Origin: a bacterium
Lineage (GTDB): Bacteria > Patescibacteriota > Gracilibacteria > JAUYGZ01
Reading direction: 5' to 3'
Assembly: GCA_030690415.1 (NCBI GenBank)
Contig: JAUYGZ010000001.1
Coordinates: forward strand, 21,254-85,253
DNA length: 64,000 bases
Below, in pieces: positions 1 through 8,845 of this stretch. The translations under genes and the position numbers were made by a program. The first letter of the stretch is position 1; each line of letters opens with the position of its first letter. Under the pieces are notes generated by a model, which worked only from the letters and a program-made list of their open reading frames with translations, made no database searches and was not told where the DNA came from.

Positions 1-273
1 ATCGCCTAGACCCACAACTGCAAATCGGTGATCACGTGTTATTATTTTACACTGCTTTAAAAAAGCTCCCATGTGGTGCTGGATTACACCGTGTTCGTAT
101 GTCGGGGAGCCGAGGATGCAGAGATCACCTTTTGTGAGATCTTCAGGTTTGCTCCATTCGGCGCGCTGGAGTGTGGTCTTGTGGTTCTTTTTTTTGAGTA
201 TTTCAGCAATCTTTTGGCATACCATCTCGGTGTTTCCCCCCGTACTTCCGTAGATGATTATTACATGAGCCAT
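1..273 (-). CDS. Flavodoxin, N-terminal part (runs off the window)
   Basis: Reading the minus strand from an ATG at 273 gives 91 codons open to the window edge. The protein starts MAHVIIIYGSTGGNTEMV, which is the flavodoxin first strand and FMN phosphate-binding loop (GSTGGNTE, residues 9-16). It continues with GSPTYEHG (about 57-64), the loop that stacks on the isoalloxazine ring, and the visible part ends in GLGD, another conserved flavodoxin turn. Flavodoxins are small soluble FMN electron carriers. The gene lies about 100 bases downstream of the SLH gene on the same strand. Redox partners are not visible. The missing C-terminus means a larger flavodoxin-domain protein cannot be excluded. 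Confidence 0.85.
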   Translation of the reverse strand, partial: MAHVIIIYGSTGGNTEMVCQKIAEILKKKNHKTTLQRAEWSKPEDLTKGDLCILGSPTYEHGVIQHHMGAFLKQCKIITRDHRFAVVGLGD

Positions 274-373
274 TCTGTTCAGCAAGAATTACCAGTATTG
301 TACTGTTCTGTTTGCAGAATGAAAGCGACCAGGATGATATGCTACAGCTTCGTAAAGGGGAATCGTTTCAGAA

Positions 374-895
374 TCATACCCACCAATTGCTTGCCCTGTT
401 TTTTAATTCAGGATGTGGTGAGGGTGTTTCCTCGTTCTGTCTTGGAGGGGTCTGATAGGGACGGTAGTTTCTTTTGATCCCCCTTTTCGTCGCCCGGACA
501 TATTGATTGAAAGGGTACTCAGGGGGATTTGATTCATTCTTTTTTGATTCGACCACGACGGTAGGTTGAGCTAGTTTGCGGACCGCGGCCAGGATGGATC
601 CCCACCCGATGAGGGTGATAAAGACCAGGATAATCTCAAAGGCGTTGTCCTGAAGCCAGTTCTGCTGAAGACTGTTTTTTAGCTCGATCATGGCTTTCGC
701 GAGTTCTGCTCGGTTCGTCGGGTCCCAGGGTCCGAAGCGGCCATCAGGGTAGCCCTGGAAGAGGCCCAGCTCTGTGGCTTCCTCCACGTAGGGCTTAAAC
801 CAGTCGTTCGGGTTGATGTCTGGGTAGGACTGGGCGTAGGAGGGGAGGACTGTTAGGACTGTTAGGACTGTTAGGATGCTTGTGATTCTTCGCAT
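374..895 (-). CDS. Small SLH-domain protein with one internal membrane segment
   Basis: This 173-residue protein starts at the ATG at 895, because a signal peptide follows directly (MRRITSILTVLTVLTVLPSYAQS, split here by function: basic end, hydrophobic core, AQS cleavage site). Residues 24-70 form one S-layer-homology domain (PDINPNDWFKPYVEEA, then GYPDGRFGPWDPTNRAELA). A transmembrane helix follows at about 85-107, and then a basic, proline-rich tail. One SLH domain with a membrane anchor suggests a cell-surface or wall-contact protein. The longer upstream start would put 24 odd residues before the signal peptide and overlaps the divergent promoter, so it was rejected. The signal-peptide core is encoded by a nine-base tandem repeat. 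Confidence 0.75.
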   Translation of the reverse strand: MRRITSILTVLTVLTVLPSYAQSYPDINPNDWFKPYVEEATELGLFQGYPDGRFGPWDPTNRAELAKAMIELKNSLQQNWLQDNAFEIILVFITLIGWGSILAAVRKLAQPTVVVESKKNESNPPEYPFNQYVRATKRGIKRNYRPYQTPPRQNEETPSPHPELKNRASNWWV

Positions 896-924
896 TTGGA
901 ATGTTTGTAAACATGTTGTATAAT
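896..924 (+). promoter_or_regulatory. Sigma-70-type promoter of the 947 gene
   Basis: TTGGAA at 896-901 and TATAAT at 919-924 are separated by exactly 17 bases. The expected start of transcription is near 931, only about 16 bases before the ATG at 947, and no Shine-Dalgarno sequence lies between them. The -35 box touches the start codon of the divergent SLH gene. Confidence 0.7.
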
Positions 925-946
925 GCGCTCTCTTTATAAGTGTTCT

Positions 947-1351
947 ATGACAAAAAAGCCAGAACAAAATAATGCTTATTCTTATGAGGATTACCTGTCT
1001 GCGTTTTTAGAAAATAAGCCTTTCCCTCATGGTATTAAGAAGCTTTTCCCAGCTGCATATTTGAAGGAGTTTGCCGATCTTCTCCACCATCCACTTATTT
1101 GTGAGTTGGATGCTTTGATTGCTTTTGAAAATATGGACGAGGATGTATTTGGAGAATATTTGTCCTCCATGCCAGAGCATGCGGAAATTAAGGGTCAGTT
1201 GATTGATTTGGCCGTTAAAATGACTCAGTACATAAGTGAAGATAAATTGAGGGGATATGTCTTGAGGACTTTTGTATCACCTGGCGTTAAGAATAAAGAG
1301 AATCTTCCATTTTATCGATTTTTTAGAGCTCTTAGGTCCACCGATTCGTAA
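947..1351 (+). CDS. Hypothetical protein, 134 residues
   Basis: I do not recognise this family. The protein is soluble and mostly helical-looking, with an acidic middle and no signal peptide or membrane segment. The ATG at 947 was chosen over the upstream start at 923 because 923 lies inside the -10 box of its own promoter. Its last 80 bases overlap the HicA-like ORF in another frame. That arrangement resembles a toxin-antitoxin pair, so it could be an unrecognised partner of that ORF. This is inferred from position only. Confidence 0.55.
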   Translation: MTKKPEQNNAYSYEDYLSAFLENKPFPHGIKKLFPAAYLKEFADLLHHPLICELDALIAFENMDEDVFGEYLSSMPEHAEIKGQLIDLAVKMTQYISEDKLRGYVLRTFVSPGVKNKENLPFYRFFRALRSTDS

Positions 1352-1517
1352 GAGAGGGGCACATCGTGTATTTCGGGCACGAAGTGGTAGACCTTTTCTT
1401 GGTGTTTCTGATCATCCTTCTCACTCTGTTCCTGTAGGAACACTTCGAGCTTCATTGAAAGGGCTTGGCTTGTCACCTCTTGAGGTCATGAAAGTGCTCA
1501 ACAAGCATTGGAAATAA
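1272..1517 (+). CDS. HicA-like mRNA interferase, short
   Basis: An 81-residue frame opens with a TTG at 1272. Its core FLELLGPPIRKRGAHRVFR followed by PVGTLRASLKGLGLSPLEV matches the HicA pattern: a leading helix, a basic strand with the RGSH-type catalytic histidine (here RGAH), and the PGTLRAIL-type helix. HicA toxins are small double-stranded-RNA-binding-fold ribonucleases. The RGAH motif and length fit the family. The N-terminus is unusual, the start is TTG, and no HicB gene follows. It may be a degraded gene or a toxin with a different antitoxin, possibly the overlapping ORF at 947-1351. Confidence 0.45.
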   Translation: MYHLALRIKRIFHFIDFLELLGPPIRKRGAHRVFRARSGRPFLGVSDHPSHSVPVGTLRASLKGLGLSPLEVMKVLNKHWK

Positions 1518-1535
1518 AGGAGGATTGATTTTATA

Positions 1536-1564
1536 TTGACATAGTACCCCTGGGGGGTATTAAA
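1536..1564 (+). promoter_or_regulatory. Copper-responsive promoter with CsoR-type operator
   Basis: TTGACA at 1536-1541 and a TATTAA/ATTAAA -10 near 1558-1564 form a promoter with 16-17 base spacing. Between them lies a perfect inverted repeat, TACCCC-TGG-GGGGTA (1545-1559), which is the shape of operators bound by CsoR-family copper repressors. A repressor there would block RNA polymerase. The gene served is a multicopper oxidase, so copper-dependent derepression is the natural reading. No csoR gene is in the window. Confidence 0.6.
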
Positions 1565-1595
1565 TTCAAGAGGATTATTTAATGTTGAATGCTCT

Positions 1596-3221
1596 ATGCG
1601 AAATATATTTTTGAGTTTGAGCGTATCGCTTCTTATCGTTTCCGTCATCACGGGCTGTTCTAGCTCTTCAGTATCAAATTCACAAGACGGAAATGAATCA
1701 ATAAATCACTCCATGATGGATGGAGGCATGGGAGGTATGAATGGAAATATGGGGATGATGGGGTCAAAAAAGAATCCATATTCTCAGGATACGGTAGGCC
1801 TTCCTTTGGCAAAAGAATCGCAAATAGTTGAATTGAAGGATGGTGAAAACTACCAAATGACGGCCCAAATTGTCGCCAAAGAAATCAACGGGAATAAGGT
1901 AAAAATGCTAGCCTACAACGGCATGATCCCAGGTCCTTTTTTGAAAGTTGCCCGAGGCTCCACCATCACCATCAACTTCACCAATGAGACCGATGAAGAA
2001 GCACTGCTTCATTCCCATGGCGTTCGTCTGAAAAATGCTTTCGATGGAACCAATCTCACTCAAAATCCGATCCCAATCGGCGGCAGTTTTACCTATGAAA
2101 TAACTTTTCCCGATACAGGCATCTATTGGTACCACCCGCATTTGAGAGAAGACTACACGCAGGAATTTGGCCTCTACGGAAATTACCTGGTTCAATCGGA
2201 AGATCCGGACTATTGGTCACCCGTCAACCGGGAGCTTCCCTTGGTACTCGATGACCTCATTTTGGAAAATGGACAAATTGCTTCTTTCTCCAAAGACCAA
2301 GCAGATCACGCTTTGATGGGACGATACGGAAATACCATGCTAGTGAACGGCGAAACGGATTACCAACTAAGGCTGACCAAAGGAGAAGTGATTCGACTGT
2401 ACATTACGAATGTTTCGAATGTCCGGCCTTATCAGTTCAGTATTCCCAACATCAAAATGAAACTCGTGGGAGGTGACGCGAGTAAGGTCGAACAAGAAAC
2501 CTTTGTTGAATCCATCATCATCGTCCCTTCGGAACGTGCTGTTCTCGAGGCTTACTTTCCCGAGTCCGGTGAATATCAGCTGTTGAATAAAAATCCGGAG
2601 TTGACCACGAAGCTGGGAACAGTCGTCGTTTCAGAAGAACAGGTTGATGTCTCCTATATCGATCAATTTAATATCGACAGAACAAATAGTGACGTGATTG
2701 CGGACATAGATCCCTTTCGGAAGTATTTTGATCGACCATATGATAAGAGCCTGGAATTAACGCTCCAGATGGGAATGATGAATGGAAGTATGGAAAATAT
2801 GATGATGGGAAGTGAACCGCACAAGATTGAGTGGGAAGATGATATGGGACATATGAATGCCAATTCAACCTCGGATATGATCACTTGGAAGCTGGTGGAC
2901 CAAGCGACAGGAAAAGCGAACATGGATATCGACTGGACCTTCAAGATGGGTGAAGTGGTGAAAGTCCGTTTATTTAACAATCCCGATTCCAATCATCCCA
3001 TGCACCACCCAATTCATCTGCACGGGCAACGGTTTTTGGTCTTAGAGACCAATGGCGAGAGAAATAAAAATCTTGTCTGGAAGGATACCGCACTTGTTCA
3101 AGCAGGCGACACCGTCGATATCTTGGTCGAGATGAGCAACCCTGGTAAATGGATGCTCCACTGTCATATTTCCGAACACCTTGAAGCGGATATGATGCTG
3201 GGCTTTGAAGTCCTTCCCTAA
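1596..3221 (+). CDS. Multicopper oxidase lipoprotein (CopA/CueO-like)
   Basis: This 541-residue protein has a lipoprotein signal (VITGC, lipid-bearing Cys21) and a methionine-rich stretch (about 40-56) typical of copper-handling oxidases. All copper sites are visible: HSHG (139-142), WYHPH (178-182), HPIHLHG (near 475) and HCHISEHLEADM (522-533). The last supplies the T1 ligands Cys523, His528 and Met533. Such enzymes oxidise Cu(I) or organic substrates outside the membrane and reduce oxygen to water. A second Met-rich segment (MMNGSMENMMMG) sits before the third cupredoxin domain. The upstream CsoR-type operator supports a role in copper detoxification. The exact substrate is not known. Confidence 0.92.
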   Translation: MRNIFLSLSVSLLIVSVITGCSSSSVSNSQDGNESINHSMMDGGMGGMNGNMGMMGSKKNPYSQDTVGLPLAKESQIVELKDGENYQMTAQIVAKEINGNKVKMLAYNGMIPGPFLKVARGSTITINFTNETDEEALLHSHGVRLKNAFDGTNLTQNPIPIGGSFTYEITFPDTGIYWYHPHLREDYTQEFGLYGNYLVQSEDPDYWSPVNRELPLVLDDLILENGQIASFSKDQADHALMGRYGNTMLVNGETDYQLRLTKGEVIRLYITNVSNVRPYQFSIPNIKMKLVGGDASKVEQETFVESIIIVPSERAVLEAYFPESGEYQLLNKNPELTTKLGTVVVSEEQVDVSYIDQFNIDRTNSDVIADIDPFRKYFDRPYDKSLELTLQMGMMNGSMENMMMGSEPHKIEWEDDMGHMNANSTSDMITWKLVDQATGKANMDIDWTFKMGEVVKVRLFNNPDSNHPMHHPIHLHGQRFLVLETNGERNKNLVWKDTALVQAGDTVDILVEMSNPGKWMLHCHISEHLEADMMLGFEVLP

Positions 3222-3312
3222 GGCATATCTTTTTTGATTTCTCTATGAGAAAAAAAGCATCCTACAGCTCCACCCTGCTCACGGTGTCGCTTCGCTTCTT
3301 GTTCGTAGAGTG

Positions 3313-3385
3313 GTAGCGCCAAGGGGAATCGAACCCCTATTACAGGAATGAGAATCCTGTGTCCTAACCGTTAGACGATGGCGCC
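3313..3385 (-). tRNA. tRNA-Glu (CTC)
   Basis: The minus strand reads GGCGCC at the 5' end, a D-arm TCGTCTAACGGTTAGGAC, an anticodon loop TTCTCAT (anticodon CTC), a T-loop GGTTCGATTCC, and an acceptor strand ending ACCA, so CCA is encoded. The ends may be off by a base or two. Confidence 0.9.
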
Positions 3386-3476
3386 GTGGTGGTTGCTTTT
3401 CAGCTCAGAAAGTCTAGGGAAATCAGCAACAAAGTCAAATGCTGTCATGCTATGATGAACATGAGTTGTCTTTCAT

Positions 3477-4400
3477 ATGAATTCATTTAAAACCTGGTTC
3501 GAGCGTTTCCTTATTTACGTCGAATTGGAAAAAAACCGTTCTCCGAAGACTTTGGAGAACTATCAGCATTACCTGAGTCGCTTTGGTGAGTTTTTTGGTG
3601 AGGAAAAAGACTTATCACAGCTACAGCTCGTGGATATTCAGCAGTTTCGACTGAAGTTGAATCGTCTGGAGGATGAGAGGACTCATCGCACGCTGGGGAT
3701 CAAGACTCAGAACTATCATTTGATAGCACTGCGGGCATTTTTGAAATATGTGACCAAACATGACGTTTCGACTCTTGCTCCGGAGAAGGTGGAGCTTTCG
3801 AAAATTCCTGAGAGGACGGTTGAATTTCTCGAGACAGAAGAGCTGGTACGGATTTTCCAAACGGTTGATCGGACCAGGATTTCGGGAAAACGTGATTATG
3901 CCATTTTGCAGATGCTGTATTCGACAGGGCTACGTGTCAGCGAGCTTGGAAATTTGAATCGAGAGTCGGTAGATCTCAAACGACGGGAGTTTATGATTCG
4001 CGGAAAGGGAAGGAAACAACGCATAGTTTTTATGACAGAGCTGGCTGCTGAGGCATTGGAACAGTATTTGAATATGAGAATAGATAACTTTGAGCCTCTG
4101 TTTCTCTCAGGTGGGAGAGGAAAGAAAATCGATCTCGATATCTTGCAGGGAGAAAAAAAGAGGTTGTCGGTTCGCTCTGTTCAGAACATTGTGTCGAAGT
4201 ATGCGAGGCGGGCAGGTATAATCAAGACTGTGTCACCCCACACCCTTCGCCATAGTTTTGCGACGACATTGCTTCGCAATGGAGCTGATATTCGATCCGT
4301 TCAGGAAATGCTGGGGCACGCGAGTATTACCACGACTCAGATTTATACGCATATCACGAATTCACGACTCAGAGAGGTGCATGAGAAGTTTCATAAGTGA
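3477..4400 (+). CDS. Tyrosine recombinase, XerC/XerD family
   Basis: This 307-residue protein has an N-terminal SAM-like DNA-binding domain (about 5-95) and a catalytic domain. The active-site set is complete: Arg153 (STGLRVSEL), Lys177 (GKGRK), His255 and Arg258 (SPHTLRHS), His281 (LGHASITTTQIY) and Tyr290. Length and layout match chromosomal Xer recombinases, which resolve chromosome dimers at dif. It may be the only Xer of a reduced genome. There is no adjacent phage or integron context, and no dif site was identified. An extended -10 element (TGCTATGAT, near 3448-3456) precedes the ATG. Confidence 0.88.
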   Translation: MNSFKTWFERFLIYVELEKNRSPKTLENYQHYLSRFGEFFGEEKDLSQLQLVDIQQFRLKLNRLEDERTHRTLGIKTQNYHLIALRAFLKYVTKHDVSTLAPEKVELSKIPERTVEFLETEELVRIFQTVDRTRISGKRDYAILQMLYSTGLRVSELGNLNRESVDLKRREFMIRGKGRKQRIVFMTELAAEALEQYLNMRIDNFEPLFLSGGRGKKIDLDILQGEKKRLSVRSVQNIVSKYARRAGIIKTVSPHTLRHSFATTLLRNGADIRSVQEMLGHASITTTQIYTHITNSRLREVHEKFHK

Positions 4401-4416
4401 GGCAATCGTCTGCTTC

Positions 4417-6054
4417 TTATTCTTTGTAGAGCTGATAGATAGCTTCTGAGGTTCTTTTGAAAATTTGCTTTTTTCTCCCCCTTTCCTTATAGAATGTTTC
4501 GTCTTGGATCCATTTTTTTATTTCAGAGTTTATTCCGCACAGGATCACGTCTTTGTTTTGGTTCTCGAGGATGCTGATGAGCTCTCTGAGGTAATCGACT
4601 CCATCGTGGTCCGCGTAAAAGGCATGTCGGAGTGATATAATGACGTGTTCGTTGTCTTTGATTTTTTTTACGGCTTCTAGGTGCGCCGGCATATTGATAT
4701 AGGTGAGGGTACCCGAGATTTTGTAGACGACGAGATCTGAATGAATCTTTGAACGATCGAGGAAATCCCTTTTCATAAGGGCCTCAGTCATCTTTCCCTT
4801 GTTCCAGAGAAGGATTTCGGTCTGACCGGTTGAGTTTTTTTCCACGAAGATAAGGAGTGCGATGAAGCTTCCGATGAGGATTCCAGAAATGGGATCGATG
4901 ATAAAGGTGATTGCGGCCACAAGGAGCATCAGTGTGATCGCATTTCTCCCATTTCTGGCGAATTCGGTGAAGTAATTTTTGTTGACCATTCCTATGGCGA
5001 CCATGACGAGTATTGAGGCGACTGTGACCATGGGGAGCCAGCGAAACAAAGTGAAGGCAAAGACACAGATAATCAGCGTGAAGAGGGCGTTCAATACCCC
5101 TGAAGTCTGGTGGTTACCGCCACTTTTGATGTTCAGCGCGGTCCTCGCAAGGGCCGCTGTCGCGGGAATTCCTCCCAGCAGACCCGACCCGATGTTTGCC
5201 AGTCCCAGACTCCTCATTTCTCGAGAGCGGTCAAAGGGGGTTTTGCTCATCTTGGCTGCTATTTGTCCTGAAAGAAGAGTTTCAAGGATGCTGATGAGAG
5301 CGGTCGCAAATGAGATGATCCAGAGGTCCTTGTCGAAAAGCATGGTGTGAGAAAAGTCTCGCCACGCATTGACGAATATTTGACTTTGAAAATCGGGATA
5401 TTTTTCTCCTATGGTGAGCAGGCTTTGGATCGTTTCATTGCTGCTTGAAAAATAATAGCTCGCCGTGATGGCACAGACGGTCAAGACAATAGCGCCCGGA
5501 AGTTTTGGTATGAATTTTTTCCAGATGAGGAGGAACCCAAGTCCGACTGCGAATATTCCAAAAATTACCCATTGAAAATCGGGGAGGTGTTGAAGGGCGA
5601 TGATGATGTTATGGAAGAGGTTGTTTGTTTTGGGAAGGTCTTTGAGGCCGAAGATATTGTCGAGTTGTCCGAATGCGATGATGAGGGCTATTCCGAGGGT
5701 AAATCCGTAGACGACACTTTTGGGGATGAAGGTAATGTATCGTTCCAGGTGGAGATACGAGGCGATCAGGATGAGCAATCCCGAGAGGAGCGCAATGAGC
5801 GGGAGAGCTTGGTACCCATGTGTAATGGTGTAGCTGATGAGGACTCCTGTAAGTGCTCCGGTGGGACCGATGATATTGACGCGGCTTCCCCCTAAGAGTG
5901 CTCCGATAAGTCCTGCCCAAATGGCCGTAATGATTCCTTGGGTCGGTGTTGCTCCTGCCGCGATTGCGAGGGCTATTGAGAGCGGTATACCAATAAGGCT
6001 TACGGTTAAGCCGGATCTCCAGTTTTCGTGAATTCGGCGGATGGTTTTTTTCAT
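4417..6054 (-). CDS. SulP-family anion transporter with STAS domain
   Basis: This 545-residue protein starts with a short basic end, followed by many hydrophobic helices with SulP signatures: GATPTQGIITAIWAG, the GPTGALT loop, and a conserved proline/alanine-rich block near residue 270-290 (GLLGGIPATAALARTALN). The last 110 residues form a cytoplasmic STAS domain (KISGTLTYINMPAHLEAV, later SLRHAFYADHDGVDYL). SulP proteins carry sulfate, bicarbonate or other anions. The substrate cannot be read from sequence. It is convergent with the recombinase gene, separated by 16 bases. Confidence 0.9.
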   Translation of the reverse strand: MKKTIRRIHENWRSGLTVSLIGIPLSIALAIAAGATPTQGIITAIWAGLIGALLGGSRVNIIGPTGALTGVLISYTITHGYQALPLIALLSGLLILIASYLHLERYITFIPKSVVYGFTLGIALIIAFGQLDNIFGLKDLPKTNNLFHNIIIALQHLPDFQWVIFGIFAVGLGFLLIWKKFIPKLPGAIVLTVCAITASYYFSSSNETIQSLLTIGEKYPDFQSQIFVNAWRDFSHTMLFDKDLWIISFATALISILETLLSGQIAAKMSKTPFDRSREMRSLGLANIGSGLLGGIPATAALARTALNIKSGGNHQTSGVLNALFTLIICVFAFTLFRWLPMVTVASILVMVAIGMVNKNYFTEFARNGRNAITLMLLVAAITFIIDPISGILIGSFIALLIFVEKNSTGQTEILLWNKGKMTEALMKRDFLDRSKIHSDLVVYKISGTLTYINMPAHLEAVKKIKDNEHVIISLRHAFYADHDGVDYLRELISILENQNKDVILCGINSEIKKWIQDETFYKERGRKKQIFKRTSEAIYQLYKE

Positions 6055-6112
6055 TGTATTTTACATTTGCACCCGGATCATCTTAATCTCTTTTTCTTGA
6101 AACGAAAGTATC

Positions 6113-6149
6113 TTTTATCACTGTTTTTTGTGATAAAATTCTTTTTTTT
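6113..6149 (+). other. A+T-rich hairpin with T-run upstream of the 6200 gene
   Basis: TTTTATCAC (6113-6121) and GTGATAAAA (6130-6138) form a nine-pair stem, followed within two bases by a run of T. It has terminator shape on the plus strand, but no plus-strand gene ends nearby. It could attenuate transcription into the 6200 gene or stop stray transcription. The stem is weak. Confidence 0.35.
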
Positions 6150-6199
6150 AGCTTGAATAGAGCATAGTATTGGATCAGTAATATCACTAATGCTCTTCC

Positions 6200-8845
6200 A
6201 TGGAACCCAAGCCATTCTGGTTTTCCAAAAAGATGTTTTTCCTGATGGCATTTCTTTTTGCGATTGCTTTTGCTGTTCTTTTTTATCTTCGGAAGGATAC
6301 TGCCGATGAGATGTTTTCTACTTTGATCAATGCTGTTCCTTCCATTCGCAACTATGGAATGGGAGCGGTTGAAAAGGTTCGGAATATAATTCCCGTTTAT
6401 GGAGCATTGGTAGGGGTCGGATTTGCACTGGTATTTATGCTGATGTCTCTTCTTTTTCAATTCGTCCTTTTTGTTATTCGGCTCAGCCCTTTCCGCTGGT
6501 CGGTCCCCTTATCTCTTCTGGTCGGCTTAGCTCCACTGGTTCTTTTTGGAGGGGATATGGTCTATTACTCGGCTCGCTTTACGGCTTTGTCTGGAGGAAT
6601 CATTATTTATTTGGGATATCCTCTTCTGTACACGGGGCTCATTATCGCTGGGATTTCGGCACTCTTGTTTTTGGCTTCTTTATTCAGCAAGAGTACGGCT
6701 AAGAACGCATTGGTTCTGATCATGGTGGTGGGGTCTGCGATGACTCTTTCGGGATGTGACTGGTTGAATCAGATTATTAGTACGAGCTGTGAGTTCAGTT
6801 CTGATCCCACTCACTGCTATCAGGAATCTGCTGTTGGAAGTGGTGAATCTGAAAACTGTGACACGATGCCGCAGTCGCCTGATTTTGAAGGGTCTAATCC
6901 TCCCAAAGATAAGTGCTATGTCATGGTTGCTCAGAATACGGGGGATCCAACCGCTTGCGACAAGATTGCCGGGGGTTTCATGAGCTATTCGAAGGAAGAG
7001 TGTTTAGACAATGTATTTAAAGAAGGAAATCCGGATAAGTGTGTGGGATCTGCGAATGAAGTTGCTTGTCGTAATCTCTATGCTCAGCGACAGGGTGGGA
7101 ATTGTGGCACCGGGTTTGCTTTTGATGAGAAATCAGGGAGCTGCCAATCTTCTTCAGATGCCGTTGATCCGGAATGTGCTGACCCGACGTTTACTTCTCA
7201 GTGTGCGAGTTCGAACTCTGTTCTGATTTGTTCAGGGGGGAAGAAGCGAATCGAAAGCTGTGCGTTCGGATGTTTCCAAGCGGACTGTCGAACCAGTCCG
7301 GGTGAGACCGATATTGCACCGGAACCGGAGGGGAAGGTCGATAAGGACGATAAGGACGATAAAGAGGACAAGGAGGAACCGAAGTGTGAGTGCAGTTCAG
7401 ATCAGGTGTGTGTTGATGGTGCTTGTATTTCTGTCGGGTGTCAGATCGATGCTGATTGTGGGGAGGGTATGACGTGTTTGGATAAGGCTTGTGTCGAAAA
7501 GAGTGGACAGTGTCTGAAGGATGCTGATTGTCCCACTGATTTTACTTGCGAGGAGAAGGTTTGTATTTCCAAGCCGGCTTGCAATGCCAAGGACCTGTAT
7601 TGTCTGTCAACGACAACGCTTCAGTTTTGTGAGGAAGGTCAGGTGTCTTATAAAACCTGTGATAATGGATGCGATGCTTCTCATTGTTTGACTGCTCAGG
7701 AGAAGGCCGATAAGGATAAGGAAAATGAGAAGGAAAATGCCTGTAAAGAGGGAGTGAACAAGTGTCTCTCGGAGGTGACTTTGGAGACCTGCTATGGAGG
7801 AGAGAAAGAGACTGAAAAGTGTGAATTTGGATGTGAGGGATCGAAGTGTCGTACCGAAAAGAAGAAAAAGTGTACCGGTATTCAACGCTTGAATCCATTC
7901 TGTTCTGAGGATGACGAGGACATCGAAGACAAGGTTGCCTCTGATCTCAGCACAATTCAGGATGCGGTCGGAGGGAAGTACATGGAGCTTCTTGATGAAG
8001 CGATTGATGGTGAAACGAATCCCGCTAAGTTGAGGGGACTTGAGAAGTACAAGGAGTTTCTCGAGAAAGCCGGTGGTGGTCTTGAAGAAATTCAGGCCAG
8101 TGTAGAATCTCTTAAGGCTCTCAAACGGATCTTTCTCGATGCCTATGATCCTTCCATGGATATTCAGAATATGCCGGTCAAGGATATTTTGAAGCCGGGG
8201 CTTTTTGATCGGATTAGCCAGTCCATCTGGGGCGGACCGAAGACGGAGGCAGGGATAGAGATGGCTGAGGCTGAGGATGGGTTGTCGGTTTACGAAGCGA
8301 TGCTGAAGAGGCAGGCGGAGATTGATTTTCTTCAGCAAAGCCGATTGAGTCGTTTGGGAGGTATTATTTCTGAAAACGCGAAGTCAAAGATGGTGAGTGA
8401 GATTTCTGACAAGGCCAAGGATATTGCTGAGGGTGTTGCCGGGGATGCCATGATTGCGGTATCTGTTGTTGATTATGCTCTGACTTCTTTCCAGGATGAG
8501 GCCAAGAAGCAGGCTTTTGTTGGTCTGGCACGTGCGTACAATCGCCGTCGGGCTGATCTGGAGCAACAATTTCCGGATATGGAGAATGAGGATATCCATA
8601 AAATGGTGGTCGAGCAGGTAAAAGACCAGCCCTATCAGGATGCGAAGGGCAATACCTTTATCAAGTATGGCAATATAATCGAAAATCAGGACTGTCAGGC
8701 GGGGACAGGGAATCAGCTCTGTATTGATAATCGGGTCTTCTGGACCTCTATGGAAAAGTCATATGAATATACTCATGACCACGAACTGCATGACCGATTT
8801 ATTCAGCAGTTTGACCGGAAGCTTGAGAAGGCCGGTGTTAATTGA
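6200..8845 (+). CDS. Large cysteine-rich membrane protein, unknown
   Basis: This 881-residue protein has about five hydrophobic helices in the first 186 residues (roughly 11-30, 67-93, 101-118, 131-161, 169-185). The last ends in SGCDW, resembling a lipobox inside the chain. Residues 187-560 are very rich in cysteine, with knottin- or EGF-like blocks of the pattern CQIDADCGEGMTC and CLKDADCPTDFTC. They are interrupted at about 379-392 by a Lys/Asp stretch encoded by a GATAAGGAC repeat. Residues 570-881 are helical and polar. The many disulfides imply an exported region. The stop overlaps the aroB start by one base. I recognise no known family for the whole protein. Confidence 0.8.
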   Translation: MEPKPFWFSKKMFFLMAFLFAIAFAVLFYLRKDTADEMFSTLINAVPSIRNYGMGAVEKVRNIIPVYGALVGVGFALVFMLMSLLFQFVLFVIRLSPFRWSVPLSLLVGLAPLVLFGGDMVYYSARFTALSGGIIIYLGYPLLYTGLIIAGISALLFLASLFSKSTAKNALVLIMVVGSAMTLSGCDWLNQIISTSCEFSSDPTHCYQESAVGSGESENCDTMPQSPDFEGSNPPKDKCYVMVAQNTGDPTACDKIAGGFMSYSKEECLDNVFKEGNPDKCVGSANEVACRNLYAQRQGGNCGTGFAFDEKSGSCQSSSDAVDPECADPTFTSQCASSNSVLICSGGKKRIESCAFGCFQADCRTSPGETDIAPEPEGKVDKDDKDDKEDKEEPKCECSSDQVCVDGACISVGCQIDADCGEGMTCLDKACVEKSGQCLKDADCPTDFTCEEKVCISKPACNAKDLYCLSTTTLQFCEEGQVSYKTCDNGCDASHCLTAQEKADKDKENEKENACKEGVNKCLSEVTLETCYGGEKETEKCEFGCEGSKCRTEKKKKCTGIQRLNPFCSEDDEDIEDKVASDLSTIQDAVGGKYMELLDEAIDGETNPAKLRGLEKYKEFLEKAGGGLEEIQASVESLKALKRIFLDAYDPSMDIQNMPVKDILKPGLFDRISQSIWGGPKTEAGIEMAEAEDGLSVYEAMLKRQAEIDFLQQSRLSRLGGIISENAKSKMVSEISDKAKDIAEGVAGDAMIAVSVVDYALTSFQDEAKKQAFVGLARAYNRRRADLEQQFPDMENEDIHKMVVEQVKDQPYQDAKGNTFIKYGNIIENQDCQAGTGNQLCIDNRVFWTSMEKSYEYTHDHELHDRFIQQFDRKLEKAGVN

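Noticed and set aside
73..477. Plus-strand ORF of 134 codons at the left edge
   Set aside because: It lies opposite the flavodoxin gene and the end of the SLH gene, and its translation looks random.
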